From positions 1-64,000 of the forward strand of contig NZ_JBHTLQ010000007.1 in assembly GCF_042679085.1 (NCBI RefSeq): a stretch of 64,000 bases of DNA. The letters run 5' to 3'. Position 1 is the stretch's first letter. Each line of letters begins with the position of its first letter. The translations under genes and the position numbers were made by a program. This DNA is from Phenylobacterium conjunctum. Its GTDB lineage: Bacteria; Pseudomonadota; Alphaproteobacteria; Caulobacterales; Caulobacteraceae. The notes beneath the pieces were generated by a model. The model had not been told where the DNA came from, did not search any database, and was given only the letters and a program-made list of their open reading frames with translations. Shown piece by piece: positions 50,014 to 59,080 of the stretch.

Positions 50014-52254
50014 ATGCGCCGCGCTGCTTCATCCATCCTCGCCCTGACCCTGGCTGCGGGGCTCGCGCTTCCGGCCCTTGCTGACGCCAAGCTCGAACAG
50101 GCCTTCGACGCCCAGATCTCGCCCGCCGAGATGAGCGCCTGGATGAAAGACATGGCGTCCGAGCCGAACCATGTCGGCTCGCCCCACGACAAGGCCAACG
50201 CCGAGGCCCTGCTGGCCCGCTACAAGTCCTGGGGCTGGGACGCCCATATCGAGACCTTCCAGGTGCTCTATCCCACCCCGATCAGCTCCAGCCTGGAGCT
50301 GGTGGGCGCTTCGCCCTTCAAGGCGACCCTGACCGAGGCCCCCGTGCCGGGGGATGAGACCTCGTCCCGCACCAAGGACCAGCTGCCCGCCTATGTGGCC
50401 TTCCAGGGCGACGGCGATGTCACCGCCCCGCTCGTCTATGTGAACTACGGGATGCCCGCCGACTATGACGCCCTGGAGCGCATGGGCGTGTCGGTGAAGG
50501 GCAAGATCGTCATCGCCCGCTATGGCGCGGGCTGGCGCGGCCTGAAGCCCAAGCTCGCCCAGGATCACGGCGCGGTCGGCTGCATCATCTATTCGGACCC
50601 TGCCGACGACGGCTACGCCACCGACGACGTTTACCCGAAGGGCGCGGCCCGCCCGGCCCAGGGCTTCCAGCGCGGCTCGGTGGCGGTGATGCCGACCTAT
50701 CCTGGCGACCCGCTGACCCCCGGCGTTGGCGCCACCGAGAAGGCCAAGCGGATCAAGCGCGAGGACGCGCCGACCATCCTGAAGATCCCGACCCTGCCGA
50801 TCTCCTATGGCGACGCCCAGCACTTCCTGGCCGCCCTGGATGGCGACGTGGCGCCGTCGAACTGGCGCGGGGCCCTGCCGATCACCTACCACGTGGGCGG
50901 CAGCGAGGCGGCCAAGGTCCGCATCGCGGTCAAGTCCGACTGGAGCCTGAAGACGGTCTACGACGTGGTGGCCATGATCAAGGGCTCCACCTATCCGGAC
51001 CAGTGGGTGCTGCGCGGCAACCACCACGACGGCTGGGTGTTCGGCGCCTCGGATCCCTTGAGCGGCAACGTCGCCCAGCAGGCCGAGGCCAAGGCTATCG
51101 GCGGCCTCCTGAAGCAGGGCTGGCGGCCCAAGCGGACGCTGGTCTATCTCAGCTGGGACGCCGAGGAGCCGATGCTGCTGGGCTCCACCGAATGGGTCGA
51201 GACCCATGCCGAGGAACTGGCCCAGAAGGGCGTCGTCTACATCAACTCAGACGGCAACGGCCGCGGCTTCCTGGGCGCCGGCGGCAGCCACTCCCTGGAG
51301 CGGTTCGTCAACGACGTGGCCAAGGACGTGACCGACCCGCAGACCGGCGTCAGCGTCTCGGCCCGCCTACGGGCCGCCGCTCAGGTGGCGGCCGCGAGCC
51401 CGGGCGCCAGCCCGCGCCTGCAGGCGCAGGCCAAGGCCGCCGCCGATCCCAGCCGCGACATGCCCATCGACGCTCTGGGCTCCGGCTCGGACTATTCCAG
51501 CTTCCTGCAGCACATCGGCCTGGCCACCCTGGACGTCGGCTATGGCGGGGAGGGCTCGTCCGGCGGGGTCTATCACTCGGCCTATGACACCTGGGAGCAT
51601 CACAGCCGCTTCGTCGATCCGGGCTTCGCCTATGCCGGGGCGCTGGCCAAGACCGGCGGCCGCCTGGTCCTGCGCATGGCCGACGCCGACCTGCCGCCCC
51701 AGCGCTACACCAACTTCGCCGACACGGTGGGCGGCTATCTCGACGAGGTGAAGAAGCTCGCTGACACCAAGCGGGAGACCCAGGTCACCCAGGCCAAATT
51801 GCTGGCCGCCGGCGCCTACAAGCTGGCCGACGACCCCACGGAGACCCACGGGCCGCCGACGCCCCTGAAGCCCGTGCCCTATTTCAACTTCGCACCCATG
51901 GACAATGCGGTCGCCACCCTGAAGGCCAGCGCCAAGGCCTATGACGCGGCCCTGGCGGCCAAGGGCGCCTCGCTGTCGCCGGACGCCAAGGCCAGGCTGT
52001 TCGCCCTGACCCGCGGCGTCGAGATGACCCTGACCTCCGATGTCGGACTGCCGGGCCGGCCCTGGTATAAGAACCTCGTCTATGCGCCGGGAGTCTACAC
52101 AGGCTACGGCGCCAAGACCCTGCCGGGCGTCCGCGAAGCCATCGAGGAGGAACGCTGGGCGGACGCCGACAAGTACTCGGTGCTCACCGCCCAGGCCCTG
52201 ACCGCCTACGCCGCCAAGCTCGACGAGGCCACAAAGCTGATCAACGGCGGCTGA
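50014..52254 (+). CDS. M28 (glutamate carboxypeptidase II/PSMA-like) metallopeptidase
   Basis: A 746-residue exported peptidase with signal peptide ending ALPALADA. A PA domain comes first (YVNYGMPADYDALERMGVSVKGKIVIARYG). The di-zinc peptidase domain has His337 and Asp339 in GNHHDGW, ASDPLSGN, the Glu pair in WDAEEPMLLGSTEW, INSDGNG and the distal His in VYHSAYDTWEHHSRF. A transferrin-receptor-like dimerisation domain ends the protein. The pattern is that of human PSMA, which cleaves acidic C-terminal residues. Activity here is probably periplasmic aminopeptidase or carboxypeptidase. The ATG 50014 is preceded by GGGGG. It follows the TonB receptor and may process its ligand. Confidence 0.93.
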   Translation: MRRAASSILALTLAAGLALPALADAKLEQAFDAQISPAEMSAWMKDMASEPNHVGSPHDKANAEALLARYKSWGWDAHIETFQVLYPTPISSSLELVGASPFKATLTEAPVPGDETSSRTKDQLPAYVAFQGDGDVTAPLVYVNYGMPADYDALERMGVSVKGKIVIARYGAGWRGLKPKLAQDHGAVGCIIYSDPADDGYATDDVYPKGAARPAQGFQRGSVAVMPTYPGDPLTPGVGATEKAKRIKREDAPTILKIPTLPISYGDAQHFLAALDGDVAPSNWRGALPITYHVGGSEAAKVRIAVKSDWSLKTVYDVVAMIKGSTYPDQWVLRGNHHDGWVFGASDPLSGNVAQQAEAKAIGGLLKQGWRPKRTLVYLSWDAEEPMLLGSTEWVETHAEELAQKGVVYINSDGNGRGFLGAGGSHSLERFVNDVAKDVTDPQTGVSVSARLRAAAQVAAASPGASPRLQAQAKAAADPSRDMPIDALGSGSDYSSFLQHIGLATLDVGYGGEGSSGGVYHSAYDTWEHHSRFVDPGFAYAGALAKTGGRLVLRMADADLPPQRYTNFADTVGGYLDEVKKLADTKRETQVTQAKLLAAGAYKLADDPTETHGPPTPLKPVPYFNFAPMDNAVATLKASAKAYDAALAAKGASLSPDAKARLFALTRGVEMTLTSDVGLPGRPWYKNLVYAPGVYTGYGAKTLPGVREAIEEERWADADKYSVLTAQALTAYAAKLDEATKLINGG

Positions 52255-52279
52255 TCACATCCACCGCCTCCGTCATCCT

Positions 52280-52303
52280 CCGGTCAGCCGAAGGCTGATC
52301 CGG
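52280..52303 (+). terminator. Hairpin after the M28 peptidase gene
   Basis: CCGGTCAGCC and GGCTGATCCGG form a stem with a GAA loop and one bulge. It lacks a T-run. It fills most of the short gap before the plsY remnant. Confidence 0.4.
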
Positions 52304-52347
52304 GGGACCCAAGCTGATTGGGGTATGCCGCGCCAATGGGAACAGTC

Positions 52348-52997
52348 ATGACCTTCTGGATCGCCCAATTCCTCGGCCTCGCGGTCGCCTACCTGCTGGG
52401 CTCGATCCCCGCCGGTTACCTGACCGCGCGCATGCTGAAGGGGTTGATCTGCGCACCCTGGGCTCCGGCGGCACAGGCGCCACCAATGTCCTGCGCACCT
52501 TGGGCGCCGGGCCGTTCTGGGCGGTGCTGGCCTTCGATGTGGCCAAGGGCGCCTGCGCGATCCTGGTTATCAAGGCGCTCGAAGCCAGGCTCGCGTTTCC
52601 GGCCACGCTCAACGCCTCCGTCTTCATTCCGTGGGCGACGTCGCTGGGAGGGATCGTCGCCATCCTGGCTCATGCCCGCCCGGTCTGGCTGCGGTTCCAA
52701 GGCGGCAAGTCCGTGGCCGTCGGCCTTGGCGTTCTGCTGGCCCTGTCCTGGCCCGTCGCCCTGGGCGGCCTGGCGGCGTTCGGCGCGCTCCTGGCGGTGA
52801 CCCGCATCATGTCCGTGGGCTCAATGGCCGCCGCCGTCGCCGCCATCGGCGTCAGCCTAGCTCTGCCCCATCCCTTGCCCGTCCGGCTGATGGTGATCGC
52901 CGGCGGGCTCTATGTGATCGTCCGCCACCGCGCGAACCTCGGCCGCATCGCGGCAGGAACCGAACCCCGCATCGGGCAGCGGGTCAATCTGACCTAG
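52348..52997 (+). pseudogene. plsY: Glycerol-3-phosphate acyltransferase PlsY, frameshifted
   Basis: Two adjoining frames together encode one PlsY. The first gives MTFWIAQFLGLAVAYLLGSIPAGYLTARMLKG. After a run of four G (52440-52443) the frame must move by one base to give VDLRTLGSGGTGATNVLRTLG, then PVWLRFQGGKSVAVGLGVLLAL and RHRANLGRIAAGTEPRIG. The motifs GSGGTGATN and RFQGGKSVA are the acyl-phosphate and glycerol-phosphate sites. PlsY is an inner-membrane enzyme that makes lysophosphatidic acid from acyl-phosphate made by PlsX. Adding one G restores an intact gene of about 217 residues. A homopolymer sequencing error is as likely as true inactivation, since plsY is usually essential. Confidence 0.8.
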
Positions 52998-53244
52998 CCC
53001 CGCACTGTCCTTGCGGGCGGCCGGAGGATGACGACTTATAATTGTCCGGGTAAAAATACTTGCCGCTTACCGTGCCCCCTTCGTCCATGTTAACGTCAAA
53101 GCGGCAAGGTCGAATTCGGTCGTGGAAATCGCCGACCTCGTGAGACCCTGAAGGTCCTGAGGTCTTTCTCATCGTCGGGCGCGCACGAAAAAGGCCGGCG
53201 CCCTTTCGGACACCGGCCCTTGTCGTTCAGTCCCTCCGCGCGGC
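52998..53244. other. Intergenic region with 10-bp inverted repeat
   Basis: Inverted arms CTTGCCGCTT (53059-53068) and AAGCGGCAAG (53099-53108) flank 30 bases; together with the AT-richer 53035-53065 they could form an RNA structure. The rest is spacer, then the icd terminator. No gene is convincing. Confidence 0.35.
53187..53221 (-). terminator. Rho-independent terminator of icd
   Basis: On the minus strand AAGGGCCGGTGTCC and its partner GGGCGCCGGCC form a GC-rich stem around GAAA, followed by TTTTTCG. It lies 24 bases after the icd stop. Confidence 0.8.
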
Positions 53245-54462
53245 TCAGCCGGCGGCGAGCGCCTTGTCCAGGTTGGCGGCGATCTTGTCGAGGAAGCCCT
53301 CGGTGGTCAGCCAGCCTTGGTTGTCGCCGACCAGCAGGGCCAGGTCCTTGGTCATCGAGCCGCTTTCGACGGTGGCGACGCAGACCTCTTCCAGGGTCTT
53401 GGCGAAGTGGGCCAGCTCGGCGTTGCCGTCGAGCTTGGCGCGGTGCTCAAGGCCGCGGGTCCAGGCGAAGATCGAGGCGATCGAGTTGGTCGAGGTCGAT
53501 TCGCCCTTCTGGTGCTGGCGGAAGTGGCGGGTGACGGTGCCGTGGGCGGCTTCGGCCTCCAGCGTCTTGCCGTCCGGCGTGACCAGGACCGAGGTCATCA
53601 GGCCGAGCGAGCCAAAGCCCTGCGCGACCTGGTCGGACTGGACGTCGCCGTCGTAGTTCTTGCAGGCCCAGATGAAGGCGCCGGACCACTTCAGGGCCGA
53701 GGCGACCATGTCGTCGATCAGGCGGTGCTCGTAGACCAGGCCCGCTTCCTTGTACTTCTCGGCGTATTCGGCCTCGAACACCTCGGCGAAGATGTCCTTG
53801 AAGCGGCCGTCATAGGCCTTGAGGATCGTGTTCTTGGTCGAGAGATAGACCGGGTAGTTGCGGTTCAGGCCGTAGGCCAGCGAGGCGTGGGCGAACTCGC
53901 GGATCGAGTCGTCCAGGTTGTACATGCCCATGGTGACGCCGGCGCCCGGGAAGTCGAACACCTCGTGCTCGATGGTCTCGCCGTTCTCGCCTTCCCACTT
54001 CATGGTCAGCTTGCCCTTGCCGGGCACGCGGAAGTCGGTGGCGCGATACTGGTCGCCGAAGGCGTGGCGGCCGATGATGATCGGTTGGGTCCAGCCGGGG
54101 ATCAGGCGCGGCACGTTCTTGCAGATGATCGGTTCACGGAACACGACGCCGCCCAGGATGTTGCGGATGGTGCCGTTCGGCGACTTCCACATCTTCTTCA
54201 GGCCGAATTCCTCAACCCGGGCCTCGTCCGGCGTGATGGTCGCGCACTTGATGCCGACGCCGTACTTCTTGATGGCCATGGCGCTGTCGACGGTGACCTT
54301 GTCGTCGGTGGCGTCGCGGTGCTCGATCCCCAGGTCGTAATAGTCGATGTCGATATCGAGATAGGGGAAGATCAGCTTGTCCTTGATCCACTTCCAGATG
54401 ATGCGGGTCATCTCGTCCCCATCGATATCCACGACAGGGTTGGCGACTTTGATCTTGGCCAT
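53245..54462 (-). CDS. icd: NADP-dependent isocitrate dehydrogenase (eukaryotic-type)
   Basis: A 405-residue enzyme of the dimeric, eukaryote-like IDH subfamily. N-terminal MAKIKVANPVVDIDGDEMTRIIWKWIKDKLIFPYLD, substrate loop KSPNGTIRNILGG, GKLTMKWEGENG, and NYDGDVQSDQVAQGFGSLGLMTSV (metal Asp residues) with EAAHGTVTRHFRQ for NADP specificity. It decarboxylates isocitrate to 2-oxoglutarate in the TCA cycle. The upstream sequence on the minus strand has TTGCGC-N17-TATACG, a plausible promoter, and a strong terminator follows. Confidence 0.97.
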   Translation of the reverse strand: MAKIKVANPVVDIDGDEMTRIIWKWIKDKLIFPYLDIDIDYYDLGIEHRDATDDKVTVDSAMAIKKYGVGIKCATITPDEARVEEFGLKKMWKSPNGTIRNILGGVVFREPIICKNVPRLIPGWTQPIIIGRHAFGDQYRATDFRVPGKGKLTMKWEGENGETIEHEVFDFPGAGVTMGMYNLDDSIREFAHASLAYGLNRNYPVYLSTKNTILKAYDGRFKDIFAEVFEAEYAEKYKEAGLVYEHRLIDDMVASALKWSGAFIWACKNYDGDVQSDQVAQGFGSLGLMTSVLVTPDGKTLEAEAAHGTVTRHFRQHQKGESTSTNSIASIFAWTRGLEHRAKLDGNAELAHFAKTLEEVCVATVESGSMTKDLALLVGDNQGWLTTEGFLDKIAANLDKALAAG

Positions 54463-54504
54463 GAGGGGGCAGGCGCTCCGGCGAAAAGGGTAAGGGTTGA
54501 AGGC

Positions 54505-54533
54505 CGTATATTAGGCTTCGGCCCGCCGCGCAA
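54505..54533 (-). promoter_or_regulatory. Likely icd promoter
   Basis: On the minus strand TTGCGC (54533-54528) and TATACG (54510-54505) are 17 bases apart, 43 bases before the icd ATG. It fits a housekeeping sigma-factor promoter. Confidence 0.4.
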
Positions 54534-54701
54534 AGGTCCTCGATGTAACGTAACGACAACCGGGCGCGTTTCTGGAAACCGGTGTCATCCCTTGCGCGGC
54601 AATGCAGAGGCGACCGTCAGGGGTGTGATGTATCATCGCGCGGCGCCCTGGATCGTGCATCGCCCTTGCCTTCCTGGCGGGCGGAGGCTTGAAACCGGGT
54701 C

Positions 54702-55481
54702 ATGGAAATCCTTGCCCCCTGCGTCATCCTCGACAAGCCCCAGATGGCCGAGAACATCGGGGCCGTGGCGCGCGCCATGGCCAATTTCGGCCTTTCGGAC
54801 CTGCGCCTGGTCAATCCGCGCGATGGCTGGCCGCAGGAGCGGGCCTGGGCCTCGGCCTCCGGCGCCGAGTGGCCGCTGAACGCGGCGCGGATCTATGACA
54901 GCGTCGAGGCCGCCGTCGCCGACCTGCACCTGGTCTATGCGACCACGGCCCGGCCTCGGGAGTTGCAGCTGCCCGTGCTGACCCCGCGGGTCGCCATGGC
55001 GGCCATGCTGTCCGAGGTTCAGTCGGGCCACCGCGCCGGTCTGCTATTCGGCGGCGAGCGCGCCGGCCTGGAGACCGCCGACATCGCGCTCAGCCAGGCG
55101 GTGGTCACCCTGCCCATCGACCCGCGGTTCCGGTCGCTGAACCTGGCCCAGGCGGTGATCATCCTGGCCTATGAGTGGCGCATGACGATGGAGACCGGCG
55201 CGCCGGCCATCTTCCGCGACGCGCCGCCGCCCGCCGACGGCGCGGCCATGCTGGGCCTCTATGAGCACTTCGAGCGGGAACTGGAGACGGCGGGCTTCTT
55301 CCATCCGCCGGAGAAGAAGCCGTCGATGGTCCAGAACCTGCGCTCGGCCCTGGGTCGGGCGAGGATGAGCGACCAGGAGGTCCGCACCTTCCGCGGCGTG
55401 GTCACCGCCCTGTCGCGCGGGCGCGGGCGGGTCCTGGAGAAGCTGGCCAGGGCCAAGGCGGATAAGCCTACCGATCGGTAG
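54702..55481 (+). CDS. trmJ: tRNA 2'-O-methyltransferase TrmJ-type (SpoU family)
   Basis: A 259-residue SPOUT-fold methyltransferase. SpoU motif 1 is PQMAENIGAVARAMANFG, motif 2 is LLFGGERAGLETADIALSQ, and motif 3 is LNLAQAVIILAYEW, which forms the trefoil knot that binds S-adenosylmethionine. The C-terminal extension (MLGLYEHFERELETAGFFHP, then SMVQNLRSALGRARM) is the TrmJ-type tail. It methylates ribose at position 32 of tRNAs. The start ATG 54702 lies 240 bases from the divergent icd gene. The neighbouring DUF1254 gene follows by 61 bases. Confidence 0.9.
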   Translation: MEILAPCVILDKPQMAENIGAVARAMANFGLSDLRLVNPRDGWPQERAWASASGAEWPLNAARIYDSVEAAVADLHLVYATTARPRELQLPVLTPRVAMAAMLSEVQSGHRAGLLFGGERAGLETADIALSQAVVTLPIDPRFRSLNLAQAVIILAYEWRMTMETGAPAIFRDAPPPADGAAMLGLYEHFERELETAGFFHPPEKKPSMVQNLRSALGRARMSDQEVRTFRGVVTALSRGRGRVLEKLARAKADKPTDR

Positions 55482-55542
55482 GGTCTTGCGCGCCGCCCCC
55501 GAAAAGGCGACATGCTAGGCGCCAAAAGATCGGGAGGAAGAC

Positions 55543-56793
55543 ATGGCCGGGACGACCCTGGACGACCTGCGCCTTGCAGCGCGCGAGGCCTACATCTTCA
55601 CCCTGCCGCTGGTGGAGATCGCCACCACCCGGGCGCGGGGGCAGGCGGCGGGTTCGCCCATGAACGTCTTCGGCCACATGCGCCGCCTGGCCGACCACAA
55701 GGCCCGGGCGGTGACCACGCCCAACAACGACACCTTCTATTCCACGGCCCAGGTGGATCTGAGCGCCGGACCGGTGACCATCAACCTGCCGGCCACGGGC
55801 GACCGCTATTTCTCCCTGGCCCTGATGGACGCCTACACCAACAACTTCGCCATCCTGGGGACCCGGACCACCGGCCCGGACGGCGGGACCTTCACCCTGG
55901 TGGGGCCGCGTGACGCCGCCGATGGTCCGAATGTCGTCCGTTCGCCCACCGATCACGTCTGGGCCCTGGCGCGCATCCTGGTTGACGGCCCGCATGACGT
56001 GGACGCCGCCAAGGCGGTGCAGCACGGCCTGTCCATGCAGGGGCCGGCGGTGGACTTTCCCGGCCCCTTCGCTCATCGCGGCGCGCCGTGGCCTGAATAC
56101 TTCGAGACCGCCGCCCGGTTGATGAAGCTGAACCCGCCGCAGGTCAGCGACCGCGCCATGCTGGCCAGGATGGCGCCACTGGGCCTGGACGCCTTCAACC
56201 CCGCCCGCTTCACCGCCGAGCAGGCCGAGGCCATCGAGGCGGGTCTGGCCGAGGGGCGCAAGGCGTCCCGAAGCAGCGGCCTGGGCGGCGACCAGTTCAT
56301 CGACGGCTGGTCCTACCCTTCAGCGCGGCTGGGGGATTTCGGACAGGATTACGTCCTGCGGGCCGCGATCGCCCTGGCGGGGCTGGCCGCCCTGCCGCCG
56401 GTGGAGGCGCTTTACATGCGCGCTGAGGGCCACCTGCCGCGCGCGCTGCTGGACGGAAACCGCGCCTGGCGCCTGCATTTCCCGGCCGACCGCATGCTGC
56501 CGGTCAACTCCTTCTGGTCGCTCAGCCTCTACGAGGCGACCGACGACGGGCAGTACTTCTTCACCGAGAACCCGCTGAACCGCTTCGCCATCGGTGACCG
56601 GACTGAGGGCCTTCAGCACAACGCCGATGGCTCCCTCGACATCTGGATCGGTCACGCCGATCCGGGCGAAGAGCGTCGCGCGAACTGGCTGCCGGCGCCT
56701 GCCGGCCCATTCGCCCTGTTCATGCGGGCCTATCTGCCCAAGCCTGAACTCTTGGACGGCGCCTATCGTCTGCCGCCGATCACTGAAGCCTGA
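55543..56793 (+). CDS. DUF1254/DUF1214 domain protein, cytoplasmic form
   Basis: A 416-residue protein with an N-terminal DUF1254 block (AREAYIFTLPLVEIATTRAR, VTTPNNDTFYSTAQVDLSAGPVTINLP, DRYFSLALMDAYTNNFAILGTR) and a C-terminal DUF1214 block (FWSLSLYEATDDGQYFFTENPLNRFAIGDRT, NADGSLDIWIGHADPG). No signal peptide is seen at MAGTTLDDLRLAA. The family function is unknown. It is the paralogue of the next gene, 33 bases downstream, and the two likely share a transcript. Confidence 0.88.
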   Translation: MAGTTLDDLRLAAREAYIFTLPLVEIATTRARGQAAGSPMNVFGHMRRLADHKARAVTTPNNDTFYSTAQVDLSAGPVTINLPATGDRYFSLALMDAYTNNFAILGTRTTGPDGGTFTLVGPRDAADGPNVVRSPTDHVWALARILVDGPHDVDAAKAVQHGLSMQGPAVDFPGPFAHRGAPWPEYFETAARLMKLNPPQVSDRAMLARMAPLGLDAFNPARFTAEQAEAIEAGLAEGRKASRSSGLGGDQFIDGWSYPSARLGDFGQDYVLRAAIALAGLAALPPVEALYMRAEGHLPRALLDGNRAWRLHFPADRMLPVNSFWSLSLYEATDDGQYFFTENPLNRFAIGDRTEGLQHNADGSLDIWIGHADPGEERRANWLPAPAGPFALFMRAYLPKPELLDGAYRLPPITEA

Positions 56794-56826
56794 AGCCTTA
56801 AGTCTCAAACCCCGGGGGAGGGGACC

Positions 56827-58152
56827 ATGAACCGACGCGAACTCATGGCCGTGCTGGCCGCCATCGCCGCGACGCCCGCGGCCCGCGCCTTTGCGGCCCA
56901 AGGCGACCTGACCGCCGCCGCCCGCGAGGCCTGGCTCTACGCCCTGCCGCTGATCGAAATGGCCCAGGCCCGCCAGCGCATGCTGACCGCCACCGGCGTC
57001 GACGCCCAGAAAGCCGGGCTGAACAGCTTCGGACACTCGCGCAAGCTGGTGGTCCCGGCCAACCGCTGGATCACCACGCCCAACAACGACACGCTCTATT
57101 CCAGCGCCTGGCTCGACCTGACCAAGGGGCCGGTGACCCTGACCATCCCGCCGACCAGCGACCGCTACATCTCGGTGGCGGTGATGGACATGTACACCAA
57201 TAATAACGCCGTGCTGGGCACGCGGACCCTCGGCGGCCAGGGCGGGACCTTCACCCTGGTGGGGCCGGGCCAGTCCGGGTCCGGCGCCGACGTGGTGCGG
57301 GTCGAGACGCCCCACGCCTGGATGCTGGTCCGCACCCTGGTGGACGGCGAGGCGGACCTGCCGGCGGCCCACGCGGTCCAGGACGGGCTGAAGCTTAAAG
57401 GACCCAAGGGCGTCGCGCCCGGCGCCTACGCCAACCGCCAATCCCCCTGGGACGCCTATTTCTCCAGCGTCGCCGAGCTGCTGGCGTCTGACCCGCCGCG
57501 GCCGGAAGACCTGGCCCTTTTCCGCAAGTGCGCGGGTCTGGGCCTCGACCCCAAGGGCGCCTTCGATCCCAAGCGGTTCGACGCGGCCGCCATCGCCCAG
57601 ATCCAGGCTGGGGTCGCCCAGGCCTCCATGGGCCTGATCGGCTTCACCAAGCGCATGGTCTTCACCCAGGGCTGGAGCTATCCGCGCTCGAACCTCGGCG
57701 ACTATGGCCAGGACTACGGCTTCCGGGCGCTGGTCGCCCTGGCCGGCCTGGCGGCCTTGCCGGTGACCGAGGCCATGTACCTGCGCGCCCAGGGCGACGA
57801 CGGGGCGGTCTTCTCCGGCGACGGGCTCTATCACTTGGCGGTGCCGGCCAAGCTGCCGCTGGACGGCTTCTGGTCGCTGACCATGTACGAGGCCACAGCC
57901 GACGGGCAGTTCTTCCTGACCGAGAACCCGATCAACCGCTACGCCATTGGCGACCGCACGCCCGGCCTGAAGCGCAACGCTGACGGCTCCCTGGACGTCT
58001 GGATCGGCCGCAGCGACCCGGGCGGCGATCGCACCGCCAACTGGCTGCCGGCGCCCGCCAAGGGCCCCTTCGCCATGACCCTGCGCGCCTACCTGCCCCG
58101 CCAGGAATTCCTGGACGGCCGCTTCCGCATGCCGGCGGTTCAGAAGGTCTAG
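56827..58152 (+). CDS. DUF1254/DUF1214 domain protein, Tat-exported form
   Basis: A 441-residue protein with the same DUF1254 and DUF1214 blocks as the previous gene (TTPNNDTLYSSAWLDLTKGPVTLTIP, MDMYTNNNAVLGTRTLGGQGGTFTLVGP, FWSLTMYEATADGQFFLTENPINRYAIGDRT). It also carries an N-terminal leader MNRRELMAVLAAIAATPAARAFA, which has an RR pair and a weak Tat-type h-region. The export form and the cytoplasmic form lie side by side, so it is a tandem duplication that was sorted to two compartments. GGGGGAGGGG precedes the ATG. Function is unknown. Confidence 0.86.
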   Translation: MNRRELMAVLAAIAATPAARAFAAQGDLTAAAREAWLYALPLIEMAQARQRMLTATGVDAQKAGLNSFGHSRKLVVPANRWITTPNNDTLYSSAWLDLTKGPVTLTIPPTSDRYISVAVMDMYTNNNAVLGTRTLGGQGGTFTLVGPGQSGSGADVVRVETPHAWMLVRTLVDGEADLPAAHAVQDGLKLKGPKGVAPGAYANRQSPWDAYFSSVAELLASDPPRPEDLALFRKCAGLGLDPKGAFDPKRFDAAAIAQIQAGVAQASMGLIGFTKRMVFTQGWSYPRSNLGDYGQDYGFRALVALAGLAALPVTEAMYLRAQGDDGAVFSGDGLYHLAVPAKLPLDGFWSLTMYEATADGQFFLTENPINRYAIGDRTPGLKRNADGSLDVWIGRSDPGGDRTANWLPAPAKGPFAMTLRAYLPRQEFLDGRFRMPAVQKV

Positions 58153-58176
58153 GATTCGGATTGTGCAGGGATTTCG

Positions 58177-58205
58177 TTGACAGGGGCGGGGTGGGACGCC
58201 ATACA
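58177..58205 (+). promoter_or_regulatory. rpsD promoter
   Basis: TTGACA (58177-58182) and CATACA (58200-58205) with 17 bases between them, 127 bases before the rpsD ATG, make a good housekeeping promoter and leave a long leader. Confidence 0.5.
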
Positions 58206-58331
58206 CCGCCCCTTCGCGCCGCCGGACCATCGGGCGGCCGCGAACCTATGACGGGATGATGTGTCGCCGCCGTTGAGATCGCGCCCCCACTATCGGAGGC
58301 GCCGGCCCACGTCGAATAGAAGAGAGTTCTC

Positions 58332-58949
58332 ATGTCGAAGCGTCACTCGGCGAAGTACAAAATCGACCGCCGTATGGGCGAAAACATCTGGGGTCGCCCG
58401 AAGTCCCCGATCAACCAGCGCGCCTACGGCCCCGGCCAGCATGGCCAGCGCCGCAAGTCCAAGGTCTCCGACTTCGGCCTGCAGCTGCGCGCCAAGCAAA
58501 AGCTGAAGGGCTACTACGGCAACCTGACCGAAAAGCAGTTCGCGCGCACCTACGCCGAAGCCGCGCGCCGGAAGGGTAACACTGCCGAATCGCTGATCGC
58601 CCTGCTGGAAGCCCGTCTGGACGCCGTCGTCTATCGCGCCAAGTTTGTCCCGACCGTGTTCGCCGCCCGTCAGTTCGTGAACCACGGCCACGTGCTGGTG
58701 AACGGCAAGCGCGTCAATATCGCCTCCTACCGGGTGAAGGTCGGCGACGTGGTCTCGGTGCGCGAGCGCTCCAAGAACATGGCCCTGGTGCTGGAAGCCC
58801 TGCAGTCGTCCGAGCGCGACTGGCCGGATTACGTCGAGGTCGACGCCAAGGCGATGACCGCCAAGTTCATCCGCGCCCCGGAACTGGCCGAAGTGCCGTA
58901 CCCGGTGAAGATGGAACCGAACCTGGTCGTCGAATTCTACGCCTCCTAA
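58332..58949 (+). CDS. rpsD: 30S ribosomal protein S4
   Basis: A 205-residue S4. The start MSKRHSAKYKIDRRMGENIWG lacks the zinc-binding Cys cluster, as in most alphaproteobacterial S4. The S4 RNA-binding domain is RLDAVVYRAKFVPTVFAARQFVNHGHVLVNGKRVNI (residues about 96-132), and the C-terminus ends PYPVKMEPNLVVEFYAS. It binds 16S rRNA early in 30S assembly and can repress translation of its own operon in other bacteria. It stands alone here, with its own promoter and terminator. Confidence 0.98.
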   Translation: MSKRHSAKYKIDRRMGENIWGRPKSPINQRAYGPGQHGQRRKSKVSDFGLQLRAKQKLKGYYGNLTEKQFARTYAEAARRKGNTAESLIALLEARLDAVVYRAKFVPTVFAARQFVNHGHVLVNGKRVNIASYRVKVGDVVSVRERSKNMALVLEALQSSERDWPDYVEVDAKAMTAKFIRAPELAEVPYPVKMEPNLVVEFYAS

Positions 58950-58976
58950 GGCGTTCTCGACATACCGATACAGAGA

Positions 58977-59008
58977 AGGCCCCGGAGAGATCCGGGGCCT
59001 TTTTCTTT
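58977..59008 (+). terminator. rpsD terminator
   Basis: AGGCCCCGG and CCGGGGCCT form a perfect 9-bp stem with AGAGAT loop, followed by TTTTCTTT. The same stem and loop occur again at 62033-62061. Confidence 0.9.
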
Positions 59009-59080
59009 GCAGCGGCAAGGTCAGCCGCGTCCCCGTTGCAACGGGGAGAACATCTCGAGAAGATCAACCGCTGAGCGAGC

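Noticed and set aside
49811..50032. A 73-codon minus-strand frame
   Set aside because: It spans a terminator and a palindrome, so coding is unlikely.
53059..53108. A riboswitch or small RNA in the plsY-icd gap
   Set aside because: Only a 10-bp inverted repeat with a long loop; no known riboswitch core is recognisable.
52984..53172. A 62-codon minus-strand frame in the plsY-icd gap
   Set aside because: No ribosome site, mixed composition, and it overlaps the end of plsY and an inverted repeat.
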